Assembly (NCBI GenBank): GCA_018436925.1
Contig: JAHDKI010000014.1
Location: forward strand, 62,001-126,000
DNA length: 64,000 nucleotides
Source: Syntrophaceae bacterium
Lineage (GTDB): Bacteria > Desulfobacterota > Syntrophia > Syntrophales > Smithellaceae
Direction of reading: 5' to 3'
The notes beneath the pieces were generated by a model. The model did not search any database, was not told where the DNA came from, and worked only from the letters and a program-made list of their open reading frames with translations. Shown one piece after another: positions 14,105 to 23,268 of the stretch; the first letter of the stretch is position 1, and each line of letters starts with the position of its first letter. A program made the translations under genes and the position numbers.

Positions 14105-16389
14105 ATGATTCCATTCTTAGTCATTGCCGCAGCGATGATCGCCTGTCCCAGAGAAATGCCGCCGTCGTTGGTGGGGATCAGGCTGTGGCTGTAAACGTCG
14201 AATCCGTCTTTTGTAAGCCTGTCAATGCCGCCCTCCAGCAGAATTCTGTTCTGGAAGCAACCGCCGGAGAGGACCACACGGTTTAATCCGGTCGATTTTC
14301 GCATTTCGCCCGCCATGGCCGCAAAGATGTCAATCAGTGTCATGTGGAATGAAGCGGCGATCATGGCTTTGTCGCGGCCTGCCGTCAAATCGTCCACCAT
14401 GGCGCGGATCGCAAAATCGGTATCGACTCTATACGGTTCGCCGTCTTTTCGCAAGATGTCAAAAGGGTAGGGAGGTGCAGACGTTGTAGTTGCCAGGGCT
14501 TCGAGCTCCATGGCGGCCTGGCCTTCAAAACTGACCCTGTGGCGCAAACCCGCGAGCGCCGCCACACCGTCGAAAAGCCGTCCCAGTCCGGAAGACAAAG
14601 GCGATGCAATTTTTCCTTCGAGCATTCTATCGAGAAGATCCATCTGAACCTTTTCGGGAATCAGATTGAATCGTCCGGCGATTTCGCGCCAGGATGGGCC
14701 GTATGCGCTTTTAAGCAGGCTTGCGGCAATCCGCCAGGGCTCGCGCACGGCCTTTTCGCCGCCCGGCAGGACGAGATATTGCAAATGTCCGAAGCGCTGA
14801 AAACTGGTTTCGGACGCGATCAGAAACTCTCCGCCCCAGGCTGTTCCGTCCGGTCCGTAGCCTGTTCCGTCCATGGCCAGGCCGATCACATCGCCGTCGA
14901 TTTGATTTTCCGCCATGCAGCTGACAATATGGGCGTGGTGATGCTGAACCTGGATGATCCTTTCCGCTTTCAGCTCGCGCGCCGCCTGCGTGGAGAAATA
15001 AGCCGGGTGAAGATCGCAGGCGAGAATGGACGGATCGGTTTGGGTGATGCGTTTCATCAGCGCCAGGCTTTCGGAGAAAAAGTCGCGCCCCTGCGGCGTT
15101 TCCAGATCGCCGATATGGGGGCTGATAAAGGCAAAATTGTTTTTGACAATACATTGGGTGGTTTTAAGTTCTGCGCCCAGGGCCAGGACCGTCGTATAGC
15201 TTTGTTTCAAAGGCAGCGGCTGGGGGACGAAACCGCGCGACCGCCGCATCAGCCTTGTTTTTCCGGAAGCCGAAAAGGCGATGGAATCGTCGCAGCGCAC
15301 AAGAATGTCTCGGTTGTGCATCAGAAAGTAATCGGCGATGCCGGAAAGACGGGTAAGCGCTTCGCGATTGCCGATGCAGATGGGTTCGTCCACCTGGTTG
15401 GCGCTGGTCATGACAAGAGCCTTGAAATGCTTCTCCAGAAGCAGATGATGCAGGGGCGTGTAAGGCAGCATGATGCCGAGATTAGTCACGCCGGGGGCAA
15501 CGGATTCCGAAATGCGGCGGCTGTCATTTTTTTTAAGCAAGGCAATCGGCCGCTGAGGTGAAATCAGCATCGTTTCTTCCTCCTGGCTGATGACGGCAAT
15601 TTGCCTTGCCTGTGCGATATCGCGCACCATGACGGCCAGGGGTTTTTCTTCCCGGTATTTGCGTGCGCGCAGTATTCTGACGGCTTCGTCGTTTGCCGCA
15701 TCGACGCACAGGTGGAAACCGCCCAACCCTTTAATGGCAAGCACCTGGCCCGATAGAAGCAGATCGATGGCGGTTTGCACAGGATCATCCGTTGTTACCG
15801 AAGCACCGTCGCGATTCAGCAAGGTCAGGTGCGGGCCGCAAACCGGGCAGGCGTTGGGTTCGGCATGAAAGCGGCGGTCGGCCGGATTTTCATATTCCTT
15901 GCTGCATTCGGGACAAAGATCAAAACAGGCCATGGATGTATTGGCGCGATCATAGGGGACGGTATTGATGATGGTCAGTCGCGGTCCGCAGTTGGTGCAG
16001 TTGATAAACGGATACCGGTAGCGCCGGTTTGAGGGATCGAAAAGTTCGGCCAGGCAGTCGGGGCAGGTGGCCGCATCCGGCGGAATGTGCACATCCGCCC
16101 GGCCCTGATCATCGCTGGGGATAATCTGGAAGACCTGATCATTACGGATGTCGAGCATCGCTGATTCAATGCGTGTGATATTGGACAGAGGAGGCAGTTC
16201 CTCGCGGACCCGGAGGGCAAATGCATCGACAACCGGCGCCGGGCCTTCCACCTCCACGGTGACGCCTTCGGGGCGGTTTTGAACAAAGCCTGCAAGACCA
16301 TTTTGAACGGCAAGGCGATAGAGGAAGGGCCGGAAACCGACCCCCTGGACCACACCGTAAAAGCGATATTGAACTCTTTTGAGGTTCAC
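14101..16389 (-). CDS. hypF: Carbamoyltransferase HypF
   Basis: 762 residues, standard length, with a GTG start 4 bp after the hypB stop. Domains in order: acylphosphatase (FYGVVQGVGFRPF), two zinc fingers with paired CXXC motifs (CPDC/CTNC and CPEC/CPVC), a YrdC-like domain (ALKGLGGFHLC) and a Kae1-like C-terminal domain with the metal-binding HHHAH. It converts carbamoyl phosphate and ATP to carbamoyladenylate and passes the group to HypE. Carbamoyl phosphate would come from the carAB genes encoded 7 kb away. Confidence 0.97.
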   Translation of the reverse strand: MNLKRVQYRFYGVVQGVGFRPFLYRLAVQNGLAGFVQNRPEGVTVEVEGPAPVVDAFALRVREELPPLSNITRIESAMLDIRNDQVFQIIPSDDQGRADVHIPPDAATCPDCLAELFDPSNRRYRYPFINCTNCGPRLTIINTVPYDRANTSMACFDLCPECSKEYENPADRRFHAEPNACPVCGPHLTLLNRDGASVTTDDPVQTAIDLLLSGQVLAIKGLGGFHLCVDAANDEAVRILRARKYREEKPLAVMVRDIAQARQIAVISQEEETMLISPQRPIALLKKNDSRRISESVAPGVTNLGIMLPYTPLHHLLLEKHFKALVMTSANQVDEPICIGNREALTRLSGIADYFLMHNRDILVRCDDSIAFSASGKTRLMRRSRGFVPQPLPLKQSYTTVLALGAELKTTQCIVKNNFAFISPHIGDLETPQGRDFFSESLALMKRITQTDPSILACDLHPAYFSTQAARELKAERIIQVQHHHAHIVSCMAENQIDGDVIGLAMDGTGYGPDGTAWGGEFLIASETSFQRFGHLQYLVLPGGEKAVREPWRIAASLLKSAYGPSWREIAGRFNLIPEKVQMDLLDRMLEGKIASPLSSGLGRLFDGVAALAGLRHRVSFEGQAAMELEALATTTSAPPYPFDILRKDGEPYRVDTDFAIRAMVDDLTAGRDKAMIAASFHMTLIDIFAAMAGEMRKSTGLNRVVLSGGCFQNRILLEGGIDRLTKDGFDVYSHSLIPTNDGGISLGQAIIAAAMTKNGII

Positions 16390-16392
16390 AAG

Positions 16393-17049
16393 CTACTTCT
16401 TGAAGGCATCAATCTGCCGGTCCAGCCAGGCGACCCAGGCGTCCAGTCCCGCGCCGGTTTTACACGATACTTCAAAAATATTCAGATCCTTGTTCAACGC
16501 CAGCGAATCGCGCCTGGCTTTTTCCAGATCGAAATCGACATACGCCATCAGGTCCATCTTGTTGATCAGCAGCGCCGACGATTCCTGGAACATCAACGGG
16601 TACTTGGCTGGCTTGTCCGCGCCTTCGGGCGTGGAAAGCAGCATGACCTTGATGTTTTCACCCACTTTGAATTCGGCTGGGCAGACCAGATTGCCGACGT
16701 TTTCGACAATCAGAAGATCGATTTTGCTGAAATCGAAAGAAGGAAAGGTTTCCCGGATCATGTTGCCGTCGATATGGCAGGCGCCGCCGGTGTTGATCTG
16801 AACCACGGGAATGCCCAGTTTGGCAATGCGGTCGGCGTCGAAAGTGTCCTGAATGTCGCCTTCGATGACGGCGATGCCGTATTTGTCGCGCAATGCGGTG
16901 ATGGTGCGCTCCACAAGCGACGTCTTTCCCGCGCCGGGCGAGCTCATCAGGTTGATCACAAACATTTTATGCCCGTCAAAGAGTTTGCGGTTGTCATCCG
17001 CGATGCGATTATTGGCGTCCAGTACGTTTTTAACCACGGTTACTTTCAC
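16393..17049 (-). CDS. hypB: Nickel-insertion GTPase HypB
   Basis: 218 residues with a GTG start behind GGAGG. The G1 loop is SSPGAGKTS, and the metal site at the dimer interface is present (GGACH and NLVCP). The N-terminal CXXCGC nickel site and any His-rich storage tail are absent, so this is the short form that depends on HypA and imported nickel. It hydrolyses GTP during nickel delivery to the large subunit. Placed between hypD and hypF. Confidence 0.97.
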   Translation of the reverse strand: MKVTVVKNVLDANNRIADDNRKLFDGHKMFVINLMSSPGAGKTSLVERTITALRDKYGIAVIEGDIQDTFDADRIAKLGIPVVQINTGGACHIDGNMIRETFPSFDFSKIDLLIVENVGNLVCPAEFKVGENIKVMLLSTPEGADKPAKYPLMFQESSALLINKMDLMAYVDFDLEKARRDSLALNKDLNIFEVSCKTGAGLDAWVAWLDRQIDAFKK

Positions 17050-17063
17050 TGATCAAACCTCCA

Positions 17064-18152
17064 TTAATAGTATTTATAGTAAGCCGAACACGTCCCTTCC
17101 GACGAAACCATGCAGGGCCCCACGGGATTCACCGGGGTGCAGACTTTTCTAAACAGGGGGCAGTCATGCGGCAGCTTGATGCCGCGCAAAATATCACCGC
17201 AACCGCAGCCGGGAATATCCTGAGAATGAATATCCGGTATCGCAAATTTTTTCAATGCATCAAAGGCCGCAAATTCTGCGCGCATCACCAGGCCGCTTTG
17301 GGGAATGACACCCAGGCCCCGCCACGAAGCGTCGGTAATTTCAAAAACGGATTCCAGAAGGGCCATGGCCCGCACGTTGCCTTCGGGGCGAACGCCTCGG
17401 CTGTATTGAATGGCAACATCCGTTTGCCTGTTTTCAATCTGCTGCAGTATGAGCCAGATCCCTTCGACGATATCCACCGGCTCAAAGCCGGTGATGGCGG
17501 CGGCGAGGCCTGCATCGGCGATCATCCGGTAAGCCTCCGCGCCGATCATGGTGCTGACATGGCCGGGGCATAAAAAGCCGTCAATATTGAGTTGAAGATC
17601 GGCCAGAAGAGCGGAAATAGCCGGTGGGACAATTTTGTGGACGGAAAAAACGGAAAAGTTGTTGATAGCCTTTTTCCGACAGGCCGTGACGACGGCGGCG
17701 ATAGTCGGAGCCGTCGTTTCAAAACCAATGCCCATCATGACCACTTCCTTTTGAGGGTGGGAAAGCGCCATGCCGATGCATTCATCGGCGGATGAAACCA
17801 CGCGCACATCCGCCCCTTCGGCTCTTTTCTTTTGCAGACTGTCGCCGCCCGTTCCGGGAACTCTGAGCATATCGCCAAAGGTGGCAAAGATGACATTGGG
17901 TTGAGACGCAAGGTACAAAGCCAGCTCCACATCCCGCGCGGAGGTGACGCACACCGGGCAGCCGGGTCCGGAAATCAGCCGGATGCTGTCCGGCAGCAGC
18001 TTACGGATGCCGAAGCGGCCGATGGCGTATGTATGGCTCCCGCAGATTTCCATGATCGTCACGGGACGGGCCAGTCGTTTTGCGGCGGATGAAATATGGT
18101 TTAAAAAACCCGCCACAAGAGCCGGATCGCGGTATTCGTCAATAAATTTCAT
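17064..18152 (-). CDS. hypD: Hydrogenase maturation scaffold HypD
   Basis: 362 residues. With HypC it holds the Fe(CN)2CO unit during assembly. The conserved motifs are ICGSHT, GPGCPVCVT and GFETTAPT, and C-terminal cysteines (CGCGD, then further single Cys) bind a [4Fe-4S] cluster. It overlaps hypC by 14 bp, indicating coupled translation of the two partners. Confidence 0.97.
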   Translation of the reverse strand: MKFIDEYRDPALVAGFLNHISSAAKRLARPVTIMEICGSHTYAIGRFGIRKLLPDSIRLISGPGCPVCVTSARDVELALYLASQPNVIFATFGDMLRVPGTGGDSLQKKRAEGADVRVVSSADECIGMALSHPQKEVVMMGIGFETTAPTIAAVVTACRKKAINNFSVFSVHKIVPPAISALLADLQLNIDGFLCPGHVSTMIGAEAYRMIADAGLAAAITGFEPVDIVEGIWLILQQIENRQTDVAIQYSRGVRPEGNVRAMALLESVFEITDASWRGLGVIPQSGLVMRAEFAAFDALKKFAIPDIHSQDIPGCGCGDILRGIKLPHDCPLFRKVCTPVNPVGPCMVSSEGTCSAYYKYY

Positions 18153-18369
18153 TGTCGATGATCTCTTGCAGGCATTTGAGCTTTTCCCGGGCGGCTTCGG
18201 GATCGATTTTGTGGATGGCGTAACCTGCGTGCGTAATCACATAATCGCCGAGCGTCGCCTCTTCATCGATAATATCCAGGCAGACCTCGCGGCGTGTGCC
18301 GGCAATGTCGATGAGGGCGTAATTATCCTTGTCGATGGAAAGTATCTTTCCGGGAAATCCGATGCACAT
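18139..18369 (-). CDS. hypC: HypC/HybG chaperone
   Basis: 76 residues beginning MCIGFPGKI; the N-terminal Cys2 is the ligand that carries the iron unit between HypD and the large-subunit precursor. The start follows GGAAT, 9 bp after hypA. Confidence 0.95.
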   Translation of the reverse strand: MCIGFPGKILSIDKDNYALIDIAGTRREVCLDIIDEEATLGDYVITHAGYAIHKIDPEAAREKLKCLQEIIDNEIY

Positions 18370-18378
18370 AAAAAATTC

Positions 18379-18723
18379 CTAATCTACGTCCAGTTCTAGA
18401 ATCTGCAATTCCTCCGTGCCGGCGGTGAGCAATACGTCTGCGCCGCCGCAGGCGGGACAGATGCCTGTATGCGCGTCCACCGTCATGTCTTTCTGACAGG
18501 AAAAACAATGGATGGCGGCGGGCAAAATCCTGAAATGAAGCGCCGCGCCCCGGGCCGGCGTATTCTGGGACTGCACGTCAAAGGCGAATTGCAACGTTTT
18601 GGATTCGATGCAGGAGAGCCTGCCGTAGGAAAGCAACACGCTGTTGACTTTTTTGAAACCGTCACGAGCGGCGTAATCGCTGACGATCTGAATGATGGAT
18701 TCAGCAAGATACAATTCATGCAT
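18379..18723 (-). CDS. hypA: Nickel metallochaperone HypA
   Basis: 114 residues from the ATG giving MHELYLAE; the family requires the N-terminal Met-His-Glu for nickel binding, so this start is preferred to one 8 codons upstream. A zinc-binding module with two CXXC pairs (CFSC and CPAC) is in the C-terminal half. It overlaps the protease gene by 8 bp. Confidence 0.93.
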   Translation of the reverse strand: MHELYLAESIIQIVSDYAARDGFKKVNSVLLSYGRLSCIESKTLQFAFDVQSQNTPARGAALHFRILPAAIHCFSCQKDMTVDAHTGICPACGGADVLLTAGTEELQILELDVD

Positions 18724-19213
18724 CGGGCAGCCGCTCCGGATAAACACCTATTTGATTCAGTTCGGCAAGCAACCGTTTTTCCACATCTGCGAATTTATCA
18801 AACAGGAAGGCGGACATGTCCATGTCCAGTTCTTTGTATTGCTCGGGCACGATGCAAAGAAAAATCGTTTCCGGCGCTTCTCCCAAAAGTTCGCTTTTGA
18901 CCAGGACGTCGGGAAAGGTGACTTCATGGGCGGTGGTCGGCGGCGGCATGTGCAGTTCCATCTCTTGCTTGGTGAAACGGTAAAGAGAGCCGGGCGCGTC
19001 GTCGAGCTTCAAAACATCCACGACGATCAGATGATCGCAACGGCAAATCATATCCAGAAGTTTGTATCCCAGCGTTCCACCGTCAACGATATGCAAATCG
19101 CTTGAGTCGGCATAACGCCCGGCAAACCAGCGGACAAAATGAACGCCGAAGCCTTCATCACCCATTAATATATTCCCGATGCCCAGGACGGTAACTTTGT
19201 TTCTTTCCATCAT
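18716..19213 (-). CDS. [NiFe] hydrogenase maturation protease (HyaD/HycI type)
   Basis: 165 residues from the first ATG of a TTG-ATG-ATG run (start uncertain by one or two codons). The N-terminal GIGNILMGDEGFGVH motif carries the nickel-sensing Glu, with further family residues at VDGGTLG and a C-terminal His region. It removes the C-terminal peptide of the large subunit after nickel insertion. The substrate is encoded two genes upstream. Confidence 0.92.
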   Translation of the reverse strand: MMERNKVTVLGIGNILMGDEGFGVHFVRWFAGRYADSSDLHIVDGGTLGYKLLDMICRCDHLIVVDVLKLDDAPGSLYRFTKQEMELHMPPPTTAHEVTFPDVLVKSELLGEAPETIFLCIVPEQYKELDMDMSAFLFDKFADVEKRLLAELNQIGVYPERLPDA

Positions 19214-19221
19214 CAATCAAT

Positions 19222-19277
19222 GTCGTAGGGAACGGTCTTGTGTGACCTTCAGGTTATTTGAAACCGTTCCCTACGAC
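19222..19277. repeat. 15-bp inverted repeat between cytochrome b and protease genes
   Basis: Arms 19222-19236 (GTCGTAGGGAACGGT) and 19263-19277 are perfectly complementary around a 26-nt loop, filling the only real gap in the operon. There is no T run, so it could be an mRNA processing or stability stem between structural and maturation genes, or a small repeat element. Confidence 0.6.
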
Positions 19278-19298
19278 GTCGTGAAATTATTTTACGAC

Positions 19299-19967
19299 CT
19301 ATTCTTTAACCTTCTTGAAAATGTTGCCGCTGATCATGGACGACACGGTGCCTTTTTTCAGGACAAAATCGTACCAGAAGGCCATGTAAATATGCACCAC
19401 GATAAACAGGATGAAAAACCAGGTGAATATGTGGTGAATGGTCCGAACCATAGCCAGTCCGCCCAGCAGGGTTTCAACGGGGCGCAGGATCGTGTAGGCC
19501 ACCGATGAAAATCCTGCATCGTACCCGGCGCCCATCAGAATCAAGCCGGTGACGCAGATGACGAACACCATGAACAGCAATCCCAGATAAGCCAAAGACT
19601 GCAGCGGCCCGTAGAGGGTTTTGTATTGCGGTCCTTCCTTAGTGACTAGCAGATAAAACTTGATCTGATGGATGAAGTTTTTAATGTTGGTGAAGGCCAG
19701 GAAATCCTTCCAGTCCGCATGAAAGCGGGAAAAGAGGGCCAGGTAAATTCTCCAGATGAACAAAAACACGAGAATCACGCCGAAGAGCAGATGGACAAAC
19801 CGTACATGGCCCATGAAAAACTTATCCACCGTCTCGCCTTGCCCGATGGTGAAAGGGGTGGCGATATAAAACCCTGTGACAATCAGGATGAAAATCGAGC
19901 AAGCCATGGCCCAGTGGTTTAGACGGATGGCCAGCGACCACTCTTTAACGCTGATGATTTTTTCCAT
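19299..19967 (-). CDS. Ni/Fe-hydrogenase b-type cytochrome subunit
   Basis: 222 residues with at least four hydrophobic helices and heme-ligand histidines (RLNHW in helix 1, HLLFG, HHIFTW and VVHIYMAFWYD). It belongs to the HyaC/HupC family that accepts electrons from the small subunit and passes them to quinone. It starts behind GGGAGG, 18 bp after the large subunit. It makes the enzyme a membrane-bound respiratory uptake (or reversible) hydrogenase. Confidence 0.92.
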   Translation of the reverse strand: MEKIISVKEWSLAIRLNHWAMACSIFILIVTGFYIATPFTIGQGETVDKFFMGHVRFVHLLFGVILVFLFIWRIYLALFSRFHADWKDFLAFTNIKNFIHQIKFYLLVTKEGPQYKTLYGPLQSLAYLGLLFMVFVICVTGLILMGAGYDAGFSSVAYTILRPVETLLGGLAMVRTIHHIFTWFFILFIVVHIYMAFWYDFVLKKGTVSSMISGNIFKKVKE

Positions 19968-19985
19968 AGTGACCTCCCTCCCGGC

Positions 19986-21662
19986 TTAAGCCACTTTGAA
20001 TTTTCGGATCTCATCGGTCTTCGGATCAATGATATGCACAGCGCAGGCCATGCAGGGATCGAAGGAATGAATCGTCCGGATGATTTCCAGCGGCTGATCC
20101 ACATTGGCCAGCCTGGTGCCGATGAGAGATTCTTCATAGGGGCCGCGCAGGCCGGCCTTATCGCGCGGCGAACAGTTCCAGGTGGAGGGGACCACGGCCT
20201 GATAGTTGGAGATCACGCCGTTTTCAATCTTGATCCAGTGTCCCAAAGCGCCCCGCGGCGGTTCAGTCATGCCGCGGCCCTGCGCCGGTTTTTTGGGAAC
20301 ATCGCATCGCGTCCAGGTGCGGGTGTCGCCTTTTTTGATGTTGCCGATGAGTTCGTTGACCCATCCTTCGGTATGATCCGCAATGTACTTGGTTTCCAGC
20401 GCGCGGGCGGCTGTGCGCCCCAGCGTGGAGAACAAGACGGATGCGGGCAGTCCCGCGGCTTTCAGGGTTGAGTCGATCAGGGGTTTGATTTCTTCGTGAC
20501 CCTGAGCGTAGGCGACGACCATGCGGGCCAGCGGTCCGACTTCGTGCGGCTGATCGTCATAACGCGGCGCCTTGCACCAGGTGTATTTTTCATCGCCCTT
20601 GAGGTGGCCGTTTTTGTCGTAGCCTGTATATTGAGGATCGGTTGTTCCCTCATAGGGGTGCTGCGCGTCTTTGGCGTCATACCAGGCGTGCGTGACTTCT
20701 TCCGTAATTTTTGCCTCATCGAGCTCAAGCGGTTTGGCAAGATTTCGGTTTTTGACGACGCCGCGCGGGAACAGCAGCTTATGCCAATCGTCATCGAGCG
20801 GGAAGCCGCCGTAGGACAGATAATTTTTCACACCGCCGCCGATGCCTTTGAGGCCTTCATCTTTATAATACGTTGCGGCCAGGAGAATATCGGGCAGATA
20901 AGCCGTTTCCAGGAAGTTTTTCATTTCCTTGAAACGGAACAGAAATTGTCCAAGCCGATCGGCGTCGAACAAATCCATGCCGGAGGTGATGCCGCCGACC
21001 ACCAGGGACTGCGGATGCGGATTTTTTCCGCCCAGAATGGCCATCATCTGCGCGCCCACCTTGGAGACTTGCAGCGCATCAAGGTAATGAGACAGAATAA
21101 TCAAATTGGCCTCAGGCGGCAGTTTGTAAGAGGTGTTTCCCCAGTAGGCGTTGGCAAACGGCCCCAGACGGCCGGATTTCACGAACTTGGTGATGCGTTC
21201 CTGGACGGCCTTGTAATGGGTGGCCGAGCAGTTGTAAGGGTTGTCGGAATAGCCTCTGGCCATATCGACGGCTTTCTTCGGATCGGCGGACAGAGCGCTG
21301 ACGATATCGACCCAATCCAGCCCATGCAGATGATAGAAATGCATGATGTGATCGACCAGATACTGAGAGGCGCTGATCAAATTGCGGGCGATCCGGGCGT
21401 TGGGCGGGGGTTTGATGCCGAAGGCGTCTTCACAGGCCAGGATACTGGCTTCATAATGGACGAAGGTGCACACCCCGCAGAAGCGCTGCACGATCAAACC
21501 GGCGTCGCGCGGATCGCGGCCTTTCAGAATGGTTTCAATGCCTCGCCAGAGTGTAATGCTGCTCCAGGCGTCTTGAATAACGTTTTTTTCATCCACTTCT
21601 ACTTCAATGCGTAAATGTCCCTCAATCCTGGTGATCGGGTCGACAACAATTCTTTTAGTCAT
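19986..21662 (-). CDS. [NiFe] hydrogenase large subunit
   Basis: 558 residues, catalytic subunit. The N-terminal L1 motif is RFCGVCT and the C-terminal L2 motif is DPCMACAVH, together providing the four Cys ligands of the NiFe centre. Fifteen residues follow the conserved His and would be cut off by the protease encoded at 18716-19213. The start follows AGGAGG and overlaps the small subunit by 8 bp. The family is group 1 (membrane-bound, periplasm-facing) by its partners. Confidence 0.95.
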   Translation of the reverse strand: MTKRIVVDPITRIEGHLRIEVEVDEKNVIQDAWSSITLWRGIETILKGRDPRDAGLIVQRFCGVCTFVHYEASILACEDAFGIKPPPNARIARNLISASQYLVDHIMHFYHLHGLDWVDIVSALSADPKKAVDMARGYSDNPYNCSATHYKAVQERITKFVKSGRLGPFANAYWGNTSYKLPPEANLIILSHYLDALQVSKVGAQMMAILGGKNPHPQSLVVGGITSGMDLFDADRLGQFLFRFKEMKNFLETAYLPDILLAATYYKDEGLKGIGGGVKNYLSYGGFPLDDDWHKLLFPRGVVKNRNLAKPLELDEAKITEEVTHAWYDAKDAQHPYEGTTDPQYTGYDKNGHLKGDEKYTWCKAPRYDDQPHEVGPLARMVVAYAQGHEEIKPLIDSTLKAAGLPASVLFSTLGRTAARALETKYIADHTEGWVNELIGNIKKGDTRTWTRCDVPKKPAQGRGMTEPPRGALGHWIKIENGVISNYQAVVPSTWNCSPRDKAGLRGPYEESLIGTRLANVDQPLEIIRTIHSFDPCMACAVHIIDPKTDEIRKFKVA

Positions 21663-22872
21663 GTTTTTCCTCCTGTAAGTCCTCCGGCTTGTTCACCCGG
21701 TCATCGTTTCTGTGGCGAATGACACTGGCTGCGGCATGGACGGCGATTCCCGCCGCCGTCGCAGCGGTGAGCGCGATGCCGACCTTATCAGCGGTTGCGT
21801 CAGTGAAGCCCAATGATTTGTCGGGCAGAGGTTTTTCCAGCGGCGCCATCGTATCCCAGAAATCCGGTTCGGTGCAGCCGATGCAGCCATGGCCGGCCAT
21901 GATCGGCCAGGAGATGCCGTCATTGAAGCGAACCTTGCCGCAGTTGGCATAAGTGTAAGGGCCTTTGCACCCGACTTTGTAGAGGCACCAGCCTTTGAGG
22001 GCGCCTGCGTCGCCCCATTCTTCCACGAATTCGGAGGCATCGTAGTGCGGGCGTCTTTCGCAATAATCATGAATCCTTTTGCCGTAGGCCCAAATGGGTC
22101 GTCCCAGGCCATCGAGCGCGGGCAGACCGCCGAACATCAGATAATGCAGGAGTGTGCCGGTGAAATTGACGGCGTTGGGAGGACAGCCGGCAATATTGAC
22201 CGTTGAGATGCCCAGCGCTTTGCTGATGCTGACGGAATCGGTTGGATTGGGATTTGCGGACTGAATGTTGCCGAAAGCGGAGCAGGAGCCGATACAGATG
22301 ACGGCGCCTGCTTTGGACGTGACCTCTTTGGCGATCTCAATGCCGGTTTTTCCTTTTGGCCCAATTCTCAGGTATTGACCATTGAGTCCGCGGGGCAGCG
22401 CTCCTTCAATCACACAGATGAACTTGCCTTCGAAATCATGAATGGCTTTTTCCAGGCAGGCTTCGGCCTGGTCGCCTGAGGCGGCCATCAGGGTTTCGTG
22501 GTATTCCAGTGAAATGGTTTCGAGTAAAATGTCGTCCACATTCGGATAGGATGCCCTAAGGAATGCTTCAGAACAACCGGTGCATTCCGCAAAATGCAAC
22601 CATACAACCGGCAGGCGGCTGAAGTTTTCCGCCGCTTTGGCGACGAGCGGCTTGAAGATTGGAGGGAGCATCAATGCAACCGTCATCGCGGATGTCCATT
22701 TGACAAAATCTCTTCGGCTGACGCCTCTTTTCTCCAGGAGTTCATGTAGATTCTCTCTGGGTTCCGGCAATTCTTTTTCGACCTGTTCCATGTGCGATTG
22801 ACAATGCTTCATAAGATCACGATACTGCTTGTCAATCATCTTTTTGTATTCGGAATTCATTCCCTTGGCCAT
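21655..22872 (-). CDS. [NiFe] hydrogenase small subunit with Tat signal and C-terminal anchor
   Basis: 405 residues from the ATG behind AAGGGGG. The twin-arginine motif SRRDFVKW starts at residue 52, so the n-region is unusually long and charged, followed by a hydrophobic stretch. The proximal cluster begins ECTGCSE; further Cys/His (DYCERRPHYD, CLYKVGCKG, CIGCTEPDFWD) make the medial and distal clusters. A hydrophobic helix near the C-terminus (VGIALTAATAAG) anchors it to the membrane next to the cytochrome. The mature dimer should sit on the periplasmic face. Confidence 0.95.
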   Translation of the reverse strand: MAKGMNSEYKKMIDKQYRDLMKHCQSHMEQVEKELPEPRENLHELLEKRGVSRRDFVKWTSAMTVALMLPPIFKPLVAKAAENFSRLPVVWLHFAECTGCSEAFLRASYPNVDDILLETISLEYHETLMAASGDQAEACLEKAIHDFEGKFICVIEGALPRGLNGQYLRIGPKGKTGIEIAKEVTSKAGAVICIGSCSAFGNIQSANPNPTDSVSISKALGISTVNIAGCPPNAVNFTGTLLHYLMFGGLPALDGLGRPIWAYGKRIHDYCERRPHYDASEFVEEWGDAGALKGWCLYKVGCKGPYTYANCGKVRFNDGISWPIMAGHGCIGCTEPDFWDTMAPLEKPLPDKSLGFTDATADKVGIALTAATAAGIAVHAAASVIRHRNDDRVNKPEDLQEEKHD

Positions 22873-22900
22873 ATATCCCCCTTTCGGTATTTTAAGGCAG

Positions 22901-22915
22901 GTCACTTTAAGTGAC
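22901..22915. promoter_or_regulatory. Perfect palindrome upstream of the [NiFe] hydrogenase operon
   Basis: GTCACTTTAAGTGAC has two perfect 7-base arms around one T and lies 29 bp before the small-subunit start. It looks like an operator for a dimeric regulator. The 396-bp gene-free stretch (22873-23268) also holds two hairpins (22982-23010 and 23182-23202). No convincing promoter could be assigned there. Confidence 0.4.
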
Positions 22916-22981
22916 TTTTGCCAATGACTCCCGTACAAATCTATGCCAAAAAGACATATGTTGCAATTAACACATACTTTT

Positions 22982-23010
22982 ATTATTCGTCAACTTGAAA
23001 AACGAATAAT
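22982..23010. repeat. 9-bp inverted repeat (ATTATTCGT) between carB and the hydrogenase operon
   Basis: Arms 22982-22990 and 23002-23010 are perfect complements around an 11-nt loop. It is AT-rich and may be an operator or a weak terminator of the carB transcript. There is no proper T run on the minus strand. Confidence 0.4.
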
Positions 23011-23181
23011 CCAATTCAGCATCATGGCCTGCGCTTGTAAAGATCGTTTGAAGAAATCGGTTCTTCAAAACGAGGTTTAAAAGAGTAAAGTCATAAAAGC
23101 GTTTTACTATGGTGCAATCTGATTCTGATTGTGCATGATTTGAGTTGACTTGTCCGATATGAAAGTCATGTAAAGAGCATA

Positions 23182-23202
23182 GTACGAATCGTGAATTCGT
23201 AC
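23182..23202. repeat. 8-bp inverted repeat (GTACGAAT) downstream of carB
   Basis: GTACGAAT and ATTCGTAC surround five bases, about 70 bp after the carB stop. No T run follows. Function unknown. Confidence 0.4.
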
Positions 23203-23268
23203 CGTGTCGAGTGGGTTTGCCTATACCATTCCAGAAAGGAATAAGCAATATGAAAATTCCAATATGAT

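Noticed and set aside
14539-15561. 340-codon plus-strand open frame
   Set aside because: Antisense shadow of hypF, which is complete and motif-supported.
20496-21614. 372-codon plus-strand open frame
   Set aside because: Antisense shadow of the [NiFe] large-subunit gene, caused by codon bias.
22921-22960. sigma54 promoter upstream of the [NiFe] operon (TGGCAT...TTGTA)
   Set aside because: The GG and the TTG-type element are one base too close and the conserved GC is GT; not convincing.
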